In this document: in pieces, positions 51,652-59,243 of the stretch
How positions within the stretch are numbered: the first letter of the stretch is position 1
Layout of the letters: each line of letters begins with the position of its first letter
Source of the DNA: Streptomyces dysideae
GTDB lineage: Bacteria > Actinomycetota > Actinomycetes > Streptomycetales > Streptomycetaceae
DNA: 64,000 nucleotides
Assembly: GCF_001514305.1 (NCBI RefSeq)
Contig: NZ_KQ949084.1
Span: forward strand, 1-64,000
Direction: 5' to 3'
Made by a program: the position numbers and the translations under genes
The notes under the pieces: generated by a model
Told to the model about the DNA's origin: nothing
Databases searched by the model: none
Seen by the model: only the letters and a program-made list of their open reading frames with translations

Positions 51652-52482
51652 CTACTTGAATGCCTCGAAGTTCCGTGCCGCCCAGTCCGCGAACGTGTGC
51701 GGCGGGCGGCCCAGGAGGCGTTCCACGTCGGGGCTCACCCGGCGCAGTGCGGCGGAGGGGGTGCCCAGCATGTCGAGGGTGCTCTCGACGACCGGCTCCG
51801 GCATGAAGTGCAGCATCTGCGCCCTGGCCGTCGCGCGGGTCTGTTCGACGAACCGTACCGGCTCGCCCAACGCCGCCTGGCTCGCGGCGACTTGCTGCCG
51901 GGGCGAGACGGGCGCGGGGCCGGTCAGTTCGTAGACCTCGCCGGTGTGGCCTGGTTCACGCAGCGCCACCGACGCGACCTCCGCGATGTCGGCCGGGTCG
52001 ATGGTCGGCAGTGCCACGTCGCCGAAGGGGGCCGCGGCCTCCCGGCGGGTGCGGATCAGGTCCGCCCAGTGGAGGGTGTTCGAGTGGAAGCCGCCTGGGC
52101 GCAGCATCGTCCAGTCCAGGCCTGATTCCCGTACGGTGTCCTCCAGTTGGGAGGGGTGGTCGCCGGTGCCGACGCCCTGGGAGGACAGCAGGACCACCCG
52201 CCGGACGCCCGAAGCCCGTACGACATCGAGGGCCTCGGTGAGATCGCCGCCGGCCGCGACATAGTCGCCGGAGGTCAGCAGGAACAGCGCCTCGGCTCCA
52301 TCGAGGGCGGGTTTCAGCCGCTCTGGTTCGGTCAGGTCGGCCTGGTGGTGGCGGGCGGTGCCGGGCGGCACGTCCCCGGCGGAGATCCGGCGGGAGACCG
52401 CCGTCACCCGCTCGCCCGCCGCGACGAGGGAACGTACAAGTGGCCGTCCGACATTACCCGTTGCTCCGGTCACCACGATCAT
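51652..52482 (-). CDS. NmrA-like NAD(P)-binding oxidoreductase/sensor
   Basis: A 276-residue atypical SDR: nucleotide-binding TGATGNVGRPLV at 5-16, VVLLSSQGVG, then LDWTMLRPGGFHSNTL in place of the YxxxK active site, and IDPADIAEVA. Such proteins act as quinone reductases or redox sensors. It is divergent from an HxlR regulator gene, a pairing common in actinobacteria. Confidence 0.85.
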   Translation of the reverse strand: MIVVTGATGNVGRPLVRSLVAAGERVTAVSRRISAGDVPPGTARHHQADLTEPERLKPALDGAEALFLLTSGDYVAAGGDLTEALDVVRASGVRRVVLLSSQGVGTGDHPSQLEDTVRESGLDWTMLRPGGFHSNTLHWADLIRTRREAAAPFGDVALPTIDPADIAEVASVALREPGHTGEVYELTGPAPVSPRQQVAASQAALGEPVRFVEQTRATARAQMLHFMPEPVVESTLDMLGTPSAALRRVSPDVERLLGRPPHTFADWAARNFEAFK

Positions 52483-52578
52483 CGTCGGTCTCCGATCCGA
52501 GTCAGTAGTGCGGCGTTCGTTGGTTCGTTAGTTCGTTCGTTCGCATCCGACTCGGCGAAGCTACTGTTGCGGGGGTAG

Positions 52579-52588
52579 TAGGTACCTA
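52579..52588. promoter_or_regulatory. HxlR-type operator candidate
   Basis: TAGGTACCTA is a perfect palindrome between the divergent NmrA and HxlR genes. A wider inverted pair CTACT (52561) / TAGTAG (52576) surrounds it, and a GTTCGTT-type tandem run (52515-52545) lies alongside. Confidence 0.55.
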
Positions 52589-52617
52589 GAGGAAAGTAAT
52601 GGCATTCGGGGGTTGGT

Positions 52618-53016
52618 GTGACCGAGAGCACAGCGAAGTGGGTTCAGTCGGGGGCCGATCCCGAGAACGCCTGCCCGGTCGCGCCCGTCGTCGACATCGT
52701 CTTCAGCCGCTGGACGACGCCGATCCTGTGGGCGCTCCACGAGTACGGGCGCCAGCGCTTCGTCGAGTTGGAACGCCGTATCGCCACGATCACGCCCAAG
52801 GTGCTGACGCAGCGGCTGCGGCAGTTGGAGCGGGACGGGCTGGTTGTGCGGACGTACTACCCCGAGGTGCCGCCGCGTGTGGAGTACGAGATCAGCGAAC
52901 TGGGGCGCAGTCTGGCGCCGTTGTTCGCGGCGCTCGCCGAGTGGTCCGTCCATCTGGGTGAGGTGGAGCGGGCGCGGGTGGAGTACGACAGCAGGGAGCC
53001 GGGGCGCGGTCGCTGA
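52618..53016 (+). CDS. HxlR-family transcriptional regulator
   Basis: GTG start; 132 residues. It has the conserved sensing cysteine in NACPVAPVVDIVFSRW, the winged helix LHEYGRQRFVELERRIATIT, PKVLTQRLRQLERDGLVVRT and the wing PPRVEYEISELGRSL. HxlR regulators sense aldehydes, quinones or disulfide stress and usually control an adjacent oxidoreductase, here the NmrA-like gene. Confidence 0.88.
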   Translation: MTESTAKWVQSGADPENACPVAPVVDIVFSRWTTPILWALHEYGRQRFVELERRIATITPKVLTQRLRQLERDGLVVRTYYPEVPPRVEYEISELGRSLAPLFAALAEWSVHLGEVERARVEYDSREPGRGR

Positions 53017-53028
53017 GGCGGCGCCTTG

Positions 53029-53433
53029 TTATGACGTGCAGACGTTCTTCAGTTCGTCGGCGGCGGCGTCGATCTTGCTCGGGTCGGGGTCGGTGTCGCC
53101 GTTCAGGATGGCCTTGTTGTAGTCCGCGATCGCGTCGTTGAGGTCGTCGACCGCCTGGTTGACCTTGTCGTCGCTCGTGTCGTCGTCGACCTTGTCGATC
53201 TTTTCCAGGTTCTTGTCGATGGTGTCGATGGCCTCGTCGGTACGCGTGGGGTCCTTCGCCGCGTCCAGGCCCGCCTCGTGGATGGCCTTGACGCTGTCGG
53301 CGATCGTGTCGGCGTGCTGGACGCAGCCCAGTGTGGTGTCGAGGTCCTCGCAGCCGGTGGCGAGACCGGCGGTGAGGGCGACGGCGGCGACGGTGGTGGC
53401 CAGGGTGGCGATACGGCGGCGGTTCGTGGACAT
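53029..53433 (-). CDS. Small helical lipoprotein, 134 aa
   Basis: The ATG at 53433 has AAGGGA nine bases upstream. Signal STNRRRIATLATTVAAVALT and lipobox ATGC. The mature part is acidic and helical (KVNQAVDDLNDAIADYNKAI) with a second cysteine pair (LGCVQ, NVCTS). No named domain. Divergent from the DUF2797 gene across a 335-base region with a double palindrome. Confidence 0.75.
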   Translation of the reverse strand: MSTNRRRIATLATTVAAVALTAGLATGCEDLDTTLGCVQHADTIADSVKAIHEAGLDAAKDPTRTDEAIDTIDKNLEKIDKVDDDTSDDKVNQAVDDLNDAIADYNKAILNGDTDPDPSKIDAAADELKNVCTS

Positions 53434-53550
53434 CGGGCGGTCCCTTTCGGTGGGCGGAGGCACGAGGGAGTGCTGCGTTCTCGGTTCTCTGTTCTCTGTC
53501 GAACAGCTTTCCGGTGCGTGTCCGTCGCGACGAGGGAGCGGCCTCCCGGA

Positions 53551-53603
53551 GTCCGGGTGTAGCCCGCTACACCCTGTCCAGGGTGTAGCGGGCTACCCGG
53601 ACG
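53551..53603. promoter_or_regulatory. Double palindrome (two GTGTAGC-N2-GCTACAC dyads in inverted array)
   Basis: Unit 1 is GTGTAGCCCGCTACAC (53558-53573), a perfect palindrome. Unit 2 is GTGTAGCGGGCTACCC (53583-53598), one change from perfect. Both units together form a 24-bp inverted repeat around GTCC. It lies between divergent genes, so it is an operator pair more than a terminator. Confidence 0.65.
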
Positions 53604-53768
53604 CGGTGGCGGTCCGCCTCGACCGTCGGGACCGCTGTGGTGGGAGCGGGGCGGCGTACGGCCGGGGCGGCCGGGGTCGTGTCCGTGACCGGGGAGCCCG
53701 AGTCGGTCGGCGTCGACGCCGGGCGCTGAACGGTCGTTGTCAGTGGCTGCGTCTACGCTCGGAGAGCA

Positions 53769-54653
53769 ATGGCACAGGCATGGAGGTGCGCGGGGCTGCG
53801 GTGGTCGGCGGACGGTCCCGTGCTGGCGTGGGACGGTGGGCGGCGCAGTGCGCTGACCTGGGGGAAACGGGTGGCCTTCGGGGTCGCGGAAGGGGGCGTG
53901 CGGAGATGCGTGGGAGCGCGGGGGCATGCGTGTCCCGTCCGGGCGGTCGTGCCGGGGCGGAGCACGGGGGCGCGGTGCGAGGAGTGCGCGCGGCTGGACC
54001 GGGCGCACTCGGTGGCCGCGGACACGATCGCGGACGACCCGCAGCCGTACCACGTATATCTGGCGTGGTTCGGGCCTGGGATGACCAAGGTCGGCATCAC
54101 CGCGCTTGAGCGGGGCTCGGCACGGCTGCTGGAGCAGGGGGCGGTCTGCTTCAGCTGGCTGGGCGCCGGACCCCTGATGGCGGCGCGGCGCACGGAGGAG
54201 CTGTTGCGCGCCGCGCTGCGGGTTCCTGACCGGATTCCGTACGGCGACAAGCGGGCGGTGCGTTCCGCGCTGCCGGCGTCGGCGGGGGAGCGTGCGGCCG
54301 AGGTGGAGGACCTGCATGCCCGGGCGGTGGCCCTCCCCGCCTGGCCGGAGTCGCTCACCCGTGAACCCTGCCAACCGGTCGACCATGCCGGCGCGTTCGG
54401 CCTCACGGATCTGCAGCCCGCCGTCGGGGAGGTGACCGAGCTGGTCGCGGGCGGGGTGGTGAGCGGGCGGTTGGTGGCGGCCGCGGGGCCGGATCTGCAT
54501 CTGGCGGCGGACGGTGACGGCGGGGTCGTCGTGGTCGATACGCGGTTGATGACGGGGTGGGAGTTGGTTCCTGCCGGTGGGGGTAGTGAACTCACCCTGC
54601 CGATCAGGGAGTTCGGAAAAGAGCAAGCGGCCGTGCAGGACGAGCTGTTCTGA
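53769..54653 (+). CDS. DUF2797 domain protein
   Basis: A 294-residue protein. The N-terminal zinc-ligand-like cysteines (CVGARGHACPVR, RCEECARLDR) and the central PYHVYLAWFGPGMTKVGITA segment, which looks like a GIY-YIG-type strand pair, are typical of DUF2797. Further C-terminal strands lack a known motif. The function is unestablished; nucleic-acid binding is plausible. Confidence 0.8.
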   Translation: MAQAWRCAGLRWSADGPVLAWDGGRRSALTWGKRVAFGVAEGGVRRCVGARGHACPVRAVVPGRSTGARCEECARLDRAHSVAADTIADDPQPYHVYLAWFGPGMTKVGITALERGSARLLEQGAVCFSWLGAGPLMAARRTEELLRAALRVPDRIPYGDKRAVRSALPASAGERAAEVEDLHARAVALPAWPESLTREPCQPVDHAGAFGLTDLQPAVGEVTELVAGGVVSGRLVAAAGPDLHLAADGDGGVVVVDTRLMTGWELVPAGGGSELTLPIREFGKEQAAVQDELF

Positions 54654-54680
54654 GCGCGCCACGCAGGGGGAGCCGTCGGC

Positions 54681-54756
54681 GATTGGCAGATCCGTGCCAC
54701 TCCCGGCGCGGAAGGGCCTGCTCGCAGACCCCGGTTCCGGAACAGATCTGCCAATC
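54681..54756. repeat. 12-bp inverted repeat between convergent genes
   Basis: GATTGGCAGATC (54681-54692) and GATCTGCCAATC (54745-54756) are perfect complements separated by 52 bases that contain a smaller GC hairpin. Either a bidirectional terminator or the ends of a tiny mobile remnant. Confidence 0.6.
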
Positions 54757-54789
54757 ACCGTCCGGGCGTGAGGCCCTGTCGCTTTTGGT

Positions 54790-54975
54790 TCAGCTCGGGA
54801 GCCGGTCCGTGAGGCATAGGAAGGCCGTCCAGGATTTCGGCATGAGCCGGAGTATCGGCCCGTCCGCGTCCTTCGAGTCTCGAACGGCGATGGTGCCGGG
54901 GATGTTGCGGGCGACTTCGACGCACTCGCCATTGCCGCTGCTGTGGCTGGACTTGACGAACTCGAAGTGCGGCAC
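54790..54975 (-). CDS. DUF397 protein, 61 aa
   Basis: FEFVKSSHSSGNGECVEVAR and VRDSKDADGPILRLMPKSWT are the defining DUF397 motifs. Such proteins act as small partners of XRE-DUF5753 regulators; the partner gene is three bases upstream on the same strand. Confidence 0.9.
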   Translation of the reverse strand: MPHFEFVKSSHSSGNGECVEVARNIPGTIAVRDSKDADGPILRLMPKSWTAFLCLTDRLPS

Positions 54976-54978
54976 GGC

Positions 54979-55860
54979 TCACAGCTCCTTGCGGATGCGT
55001 TCGATCAGGGTGACGGAATCGTGAAGAGCGAGCGCGGTCCTGGCGATCCGCTCGAACTTGGTGTTATGACGTGCGGCATCGGCCTCGCTCTCCAGCCACA
55101 GGGTAGACGAGGTGGTGTCCATGTAGACCACGTCCATCGCGCCGGGTTCGGCGAACGAGACGACGCTGAAGGCGCTGGTCATTCCAGGGTGGGAGCCCGC
55201 GAGGAACGGGACCACCTGAAGCTTGACGTTGGGCAGACGGGACGCCTCGACGAGGTGCGCGAGCTGTACACGCATGACCTCGCGGCCGCCCACGAGCTGG
55301 CGCAGCGCTCCCTCGCCCACTACGGCCCACAGGCTGAGCGGACTGCCGTCCGCCAGCCGGGCCTGCCGTGCCATCTTGGCCTCGACAAAGCGCTCGATCT
55401 CATCAGGGTCGTCCCAGTCGGCGTTGCCGATCGCGAGAGCCCAGGCATAGTCCGGTGTCTGCAACAGCCCTGGGATGAACGCACCTTGCCACGTACGAAC
55501 GCCGGTCGCGATGTCCTCCAGGGCGACGTACTCCACAAGCGTGCGCAACTCGGGGTACTGGTTCCACCATCCCTTGGCCTTGCGGCGCTCGCGGTCGGTC
55601 TTGGCGAGGCTCAGCAGCCGTTCCACAGCCTTCGGGTCGGTCACGCCGTACAGATCGCACAGGATCCGGATGTCTGGATCACGGAAGGGCACCCAACCGC
55701 GCTCCATCTTGGCGACTTTGGCCGCGGTCGCCGACAGCGCCTTTGCCGCCTGCGGCTGCGTCAGGCCGGACTCGTCGCGCAGTCGCAGCAGCTCACCACC
55801 CAGCTTGCGGGCGAGGACTGTGGATACACGGTTGCCGCGCATGAACTGACCTGCGGTCAC
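54979..55860 (-). CDS. XRE-family regulator with DUF5753 domain
   Basis: GTG at 55860 has GGAGG eight bases upstream; the internal ATG at 55842 lacks one. 293 residues: helix-turn-helix about 18-80 (SGLTQPQAAKALSATAAKVA), then DUF5753 (ALEDIATGVRTWQGAFIPGL, LQTPDYAWAL, LPNVKLQVVPF, VVYMDTTSSTLWLE). These regulators pair with DUF397 proteins and anti-sigma-like ATPases in streptomycete development; both partners are adjacent. Confidence 0.9.
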   Translation of the reverse strand: MTAGQFMRGNRVSTVLARKLGGELLRLRDESGLTQPQAAKALSATAAKVAKMERGWVPFRDPDIRILCDLYGVTDPKAVERLLSLAKTDRERRKAKGWWNQYPELRTLVEYVALEDIATGVRTWQGAFIPGLLQTPDYAWALAIGNADWDDPDEIERFVEAKMARQARLADGSPLSLWAVVGEGALRQLVGGREVMRVQLAHLVEASRLPNVKLQVVPFLAGSHPGMTSAFSVVSFAEPGAMDVVYMDTTSSTLWLESEADAARHNTKFERIARTALALHDSVTLIERIRKEL

Positions 55861-56121
55861 GTCGGATTACCTCCCTGGTCGCCGCCAGTGTGCAGTTGGT
55901 CGTAGGCGCATCGCAAGCAAATTCGGGGATAGATTTCCCTGGGACTGCTTGCAGACTTCGTCGCTGCATCGCTACCTTCGGTACTCAATCGCCCACTTAG
56001 CGACACCGGTTGGCGGAAGTGCACCGTGCTGCCCACCCCAGGGCCGCAGGGCGGAGCCACCTCCCCCCACCCACCCGGAAGCCGCGCAGGGCACCCGGCA
56101 ACGCACAAGGAGGTACGCTCC

Positions 56122-56559
56122 ATGACCGATTGCTACCCTCCCGGACTCCCCAAGTCCTACGACCGTTACGACGCCGTCACCTACACCCCGTACCCCCGCA
56201 ACGTCCCCCTCGCCCGCCGGCATGTCACTCAACTCGCCGTCGACTGGGGCCACCCCGGCGCCGCAGGTGACGCGGCTCTGCTGACCAGCGAGTTGTGCAC
56301 GAACGCCGTGTTGCACGGCTGCCTCCGAGACCGTCTGTTCCGCGTGGAGACGTCGTTGACCGGCACCGCACTCCGGATCGCCGTCACGGACCCGCGAGGA
56401 GAACGCCTCCCGAACCCCCGCCCCTCCGCCCCCGACGACCAGTTCGGCCGGGGCCTGCTCATCGTCCATACGCTGGCCAGCCGCTGGGCCGTGGAGAAGC
56501 TCACCGTCGGGAAGACCATCTGGGCGGAACTCGACATCGCGCGGAGTCTCGATGCGTAG
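56122..56559 (+). CDS. RsbW-like ATP-binding (anti-sigma type) protein
   Basis: AAGGAGG seven bases before the ATG. 145 residues of a GHKL ATPase: N-box LLTSELCTNAVLHG, G1-like VTDPRGERLPN, G2 FGRGLLIVHTLASRW. No histidine-kinase core. It is divergent from the XRE-DUF5753/DUF397 operon, forming the common three-part cassette. Confidence 0.88.
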   Translation: MTDCYPPGLPKSYDRYDAVTYTPYPRNVPLARRHVTQLAVDWGHPGAAGDAALLTSELCTNAVLHGCLRDRLFRVETSLTGTALRIAVTDPRGERLPNPRPSAPDDQFGRGLLIVHTLASRWAVEKLTVGKTIWAELDIARSLDA

Positions 56560-56623
56560 CTTGCTGAGGCGTTTGCGAAGGTGCCGGGCCGGTACCTTGA
56601 CCGCACGGCGAAGGGAGACGCAG

Positions 56624-56971
56624 ATGACAGTCGAGTGGCAGCACGCGGTGGCCGAGGCCCGGGAAGCCACCGGGTTCACGGGTGCCGTCGTCCAGCGCAC
56701 CGTTGAGGGCATCGGAGCGGCCCTGCGCCTCGATCATCGTGCCGCGTTCTATGCGGAACTCGGCACCCTGTCCGGCTCCGGCGGCTTCGAGGCGTTCCTC
56801 AACCACTGGTGGACCCAGGCACTCGCCGACTCGGCTCCCGGCGAAGAAGCACGCGAGCAGGCGATCGATTTCGCCGATGTGGCTGTGTCCCTGTATGCGC
56901 GAGCCACTGGCGGACCGACGTCCACCCAGGCCGAGATCGACGCGATCGTCACCGGAGCGGAGGCCTCTTGA
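56624..56971 (+). CDS. Antitoxin of a RelE/ParE-type module
   Basis: The ATG at 56624 has AAGGGAG about seven bases upstream. The 115-residue helical protein (HAVAEAREATGFTGAVVQRT, EIDAIVTGAEAS) directly precedes and overlaps the toxin gene. It is an unusual antitoxin type, assigned by position and length; it has no clear helix-turn-helix or ribbon motif. Confidence 0.65.
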   Translation: MTVEWQHAVAEAREATGFTGAVVQRTVEGIGAALRLDHRAAFYAELGTLSGSGGFEAFLNHWWTQALADSAPGEEAREQAIDFADVAVSLYARATGGPTSTQAEIDAIVTGAEAS

Positions 56972-57222
56972 GCTACACGATCATCTGGGAGAGGGCGGCC
57001 TCCGAAGGCCTCAAGCGACTCCGGGTTCGTGACGGCGACGCGGTGAAACCCCTGGTCAAAGCAATCAATGTACTCGCCGGAAACCCGGAGCCCGCAGCGA
57101 GCAGCAAGCTCGGCAACACCAATCTGAGACGGCTGCGGGTCGGCATGTACAGGGCCACGTACGAGATCGACGGCAGCAGCATCGCCATCAAGATCCTCAT
57201 GGTCGGCAGTACGGCAGCCTGA
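56968..57222 (+). CDS. RelE/ParE-family toxin
   Basis: TTG at 56968 overlaps the antitoxin stop (TTGA) and has GGAGG five bases upstream. 84 residues: SYTIIWERAASEGLKRLRVR, a central basic NTNLRRLRVGMYRATYEIDG and the closing strand AIKILMVGSTA. This is the ParE/RelE fold; LRRLRVGMYRATYE carries the arginines used for mRNA cleavage in RelE types. Confidence 0.85.
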   Translation: MSYTIIWERAASEGLKRLRVRDGDAVKPLVKAINVLAGNPEPAASSKLGNTNLRRLRVGMYRATYEIDGSSIAIKILMVGSTAA

Positions 57223-57284
57223 TCGTGTGTGCTGGGGGAGCTGTCCGGGACGGCAGCGCACGTCAGCGCCGCATCGCGTGCCCC

Positions 57285-57400
57285 GTGGCCGCCAGTGCAC
57301 GGCCACGGACATCTACACCTTCGTCCGGCTCGACCCCCGGGGCTCCCGTCGTCGACCGCATCGGCGATGTGCTGATGGGTGACGGCAACGATCCGGACGA
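57285..57400 (+). pseudogene. C-terminal fragment of an AICE-type integrase
   Basis: TDIYTFVRLDPRG is followed, after a one-base slip, by VVDRIGDVLMGDGNDPDDDE. The intact integrase of element 1 ends MDIYTFVRLDSQRLAFDRVG. Only the tyrosine helix and tail remain. Confidence 0.65.
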
Positions 57401-57469
57401 TGACGAGGCACGGCCAGCGTCCCGATGGTCGTCTGACCTACCCTGCATCCGCCCTCCGAGGCGGTCGGC

Positions 57470-57505
57470 AACAGTCGGACCTGCAACCTTCCGATCTGTA
57501 GCTCC
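57470..57505 (-). repeat. Degenerate tRNA-3'-end/attachment-like sequence
   Basis: On the minus strand it reads CTACAGATCGGAAGGTTGCA followed by GGTCCGAC. Compared with the tRNA-Arg core (CTACGGATCAGAAGGTTGCA, GGTTCGAA) about 24 of 28 positions agree. It lies 70-100 bases from the integrase fragment, the normal int-att distance. Confidence 0.5.
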
Positions 57506-57667
57506 ATGTGGATCGGTCAGTGACGGTCATACCGTTCGCCTCGGATCTTCCCAGGGCCGCTACTGGGCAAGGACGGTTGCTGTCGTTGCTGTACCGCAGT
57601 TCCTCGGATCTCGTCCGGACGACGTCCGATCGGCATGTACGCGGCATGGGCGGCTGCCTGGGGTCGC

Positions 57668-57839
57668 TACGACGAGGGAGTCGGTTTCCGGCGCCTGGCA
57701 AGCCGGCGCCAGGCCACCCAGAGATTGATCACAAGCAGCACCGCTCCCGCGATGGGCCAGCCCAAGGATCCACCGTCGCGGTAGGCTCAATGCCTACCGC
57801 CAGCAGCATGACGCCGATCACTGGGCCCGTCAGGTCCAT
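57668..57839 (-). pseudogene. Frameshifted two-helix membrane protein
   Basis: MDLTGPVIGVMLLAVGIEPT encodes one membrane helix; after a one-base slip near 57770 the next frame gives GGSLGWPIAGAVLLVINLWV and WRRLARRRK, a second helix and basic tail. The joined product would be about 56 residues. Confidence 0.4.
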
Positions 57840-58493
57840 GACGGCGTCCAGACGATTTGCGATCTTCGAAAGGTTGGCCACGGCTTGATCGTGACAGGTC
57901 AACGCGGTGCCTGCAAAGGAGCAAGGTCCGGACCGCACGGAGCTGCCGGTGTGTGTCTGCGTCGAGGCCGACCCCGGTGTACCGCCATCAGCTTGGGAAG
58001 CTAACTAACTGGCATCCCACCGTCCTCCCCCAAGAGTGGGACCAAATCTGACGGATCGGCCGCTGTTGGTGTTGTAGGCGCCGGATAAAGTCGCGGAGCT
58101 GACCGCCCCAGCCACAGAGGGGGTCTCCCCACTTCATGCCCGCAGTCGCGAGCGCGCCGCAGAGGCGGCGCGCGCCCGCGCCGTGCGCGGGCCTTGAACC
58201 CGTAGAGAAAGTTGCAACTCAGTCGGCGGTTGGGTCTTGTCCGGTCCCGGGAGATGCTTGACACTTCGGCCCCAGCTGATGGTTGACAGTGGCCGTGATC
58301 GGTTTTTCTGTGCGCGTCGTTGCGGCGTGTGGCGGAGGACCCCCGGAGCGGGGCGGTAGACAGGAGCTGCGGCGGCTGCCTCCCGCCCACCCGGCCCGGC
58401 AAGCAATTCCCAGGCGTCCCCTGAGAGCCTCCTGTGCGTTTCTCAGGAAAATCACAGGTTCTCAAAAGCGGGCTCTAATAGGCCCCCGACATC
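57840..58493. other. Gap with AICE-like hairpin and response-regulator control region
   Basis: About 650 bases without a gene. 58137-58215 holds GC inverted repeats followed by CTTGAACCCGTAGAGAAAG, resembling 24950-24993 of element 1. Just before the next gene, CCTGAGAG (58420) and CTCAGG (58442) form an inverted pair, and CCTGTG (58431) pairs with CACAGG (58453); TCTAAT near 58474 is a likely -10 box. Confidence 0.45.
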
Positions 58494-59243
58494 GTGTCCA
58501 TCATGACCACGACCTCGCCCCAGGGGCGCACCGAACTGCTGAGGCCGGACGGGAGCCCCGTCCGAGTGCTTGTGGTGGACGACGAGATGTCGATCACCGA
58601 GCTGCTGTCCATGGCCCTGCGCTATGAGGGATGGCAGATCCGGAGTGCGGGGGACGGAACCGGCGCGATCCAGACCGCGCGTGAGTTCCGGCCCGACGCC
58701 GTCGTCCTGGACATGATGCTGCCCGACATGGACGGGCTGGCCGTGCTGGGCCGGCTGCGGCGTGAGCTGCCCGAGGTGCCGGTGCTGTTCCTGACCGCCA
58801 AGGACGCGGTCGAGGACCGGATCGCCGGGCTCACCGCGGGCGGCGACGACTACGTCACCAAGCCGTTCAGCCTGGAGGAGGTCGTCGCGCGGCTGCGCGG
58901 GCTGATCCGGCGTTCCGGTGCCGCCGACCGGCGGTCCGACTCCATGCTGGTCGTCGGTGACCTCACCCTCGACGAGGACAGTCACGAGGTGTCGCGGGCC
59001 GGGGAGAACATCCACCTCACCGCCACCGAGTTCGAGCTGCTGCGGTTCCTGATGCGCAACCCGCGGCGCGTGCTCAGCAAGGCACAGATCCTCGACCGGG
59101 TGTGGTCCTACGACTTCGGCGGCCAGGCCAACGTCGTCGAGCTCTACATCTCCTACCTGCGGCGGAAGATCGACGCCGGACGCGAGCCGATGATCCACAC
59201 CCGGCGGGGTGCCGGTTACCTGATCAAGCCTGCGGCGTCATGA
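58494..59243 (+). CDS. OmpR/PhoB-family response regulator
   Basis: A 249-residue protein from GTG 58494 (ATG 58503 also possible; no ribosome binding site for either, so possibly leaderless). Receiver about 22-140: VVDDEM, phospho-acceptor in AVVLDMMLPDMDG, LFLTAKD, DYVTKPF. Winged helix about 150-245: LTATEFELLRFLMRNPRRVL and VELYISYLRRKI. Its ATGA overlap with the kinase gene marks a two-component operon. Interleaved inverted repeats upstream suggest autoregulation. Confidence 0.92.
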   Translation: MSIMTTTSPQGRTELLRPDGSPVRVLVVDDEMSITELLSMALRYEGWQIRSAGDGTGAIQTAREFRPDAVVLDMMLPDMDGLAVLGRLRRELPEVPVLFLTAKDAVEDRIAGLTAGGDDYVTKPFSLEEVVARLRGLIRRSGAADRRSDSMLVVGDLTLDEDSHEVSRAGENIHLTATEFELLRFLMRNPRRVLSKAQILDRVWSYDFGGQANVVELYISYLRRKIDAGREPMIHTRRGAGYLIKPAAS

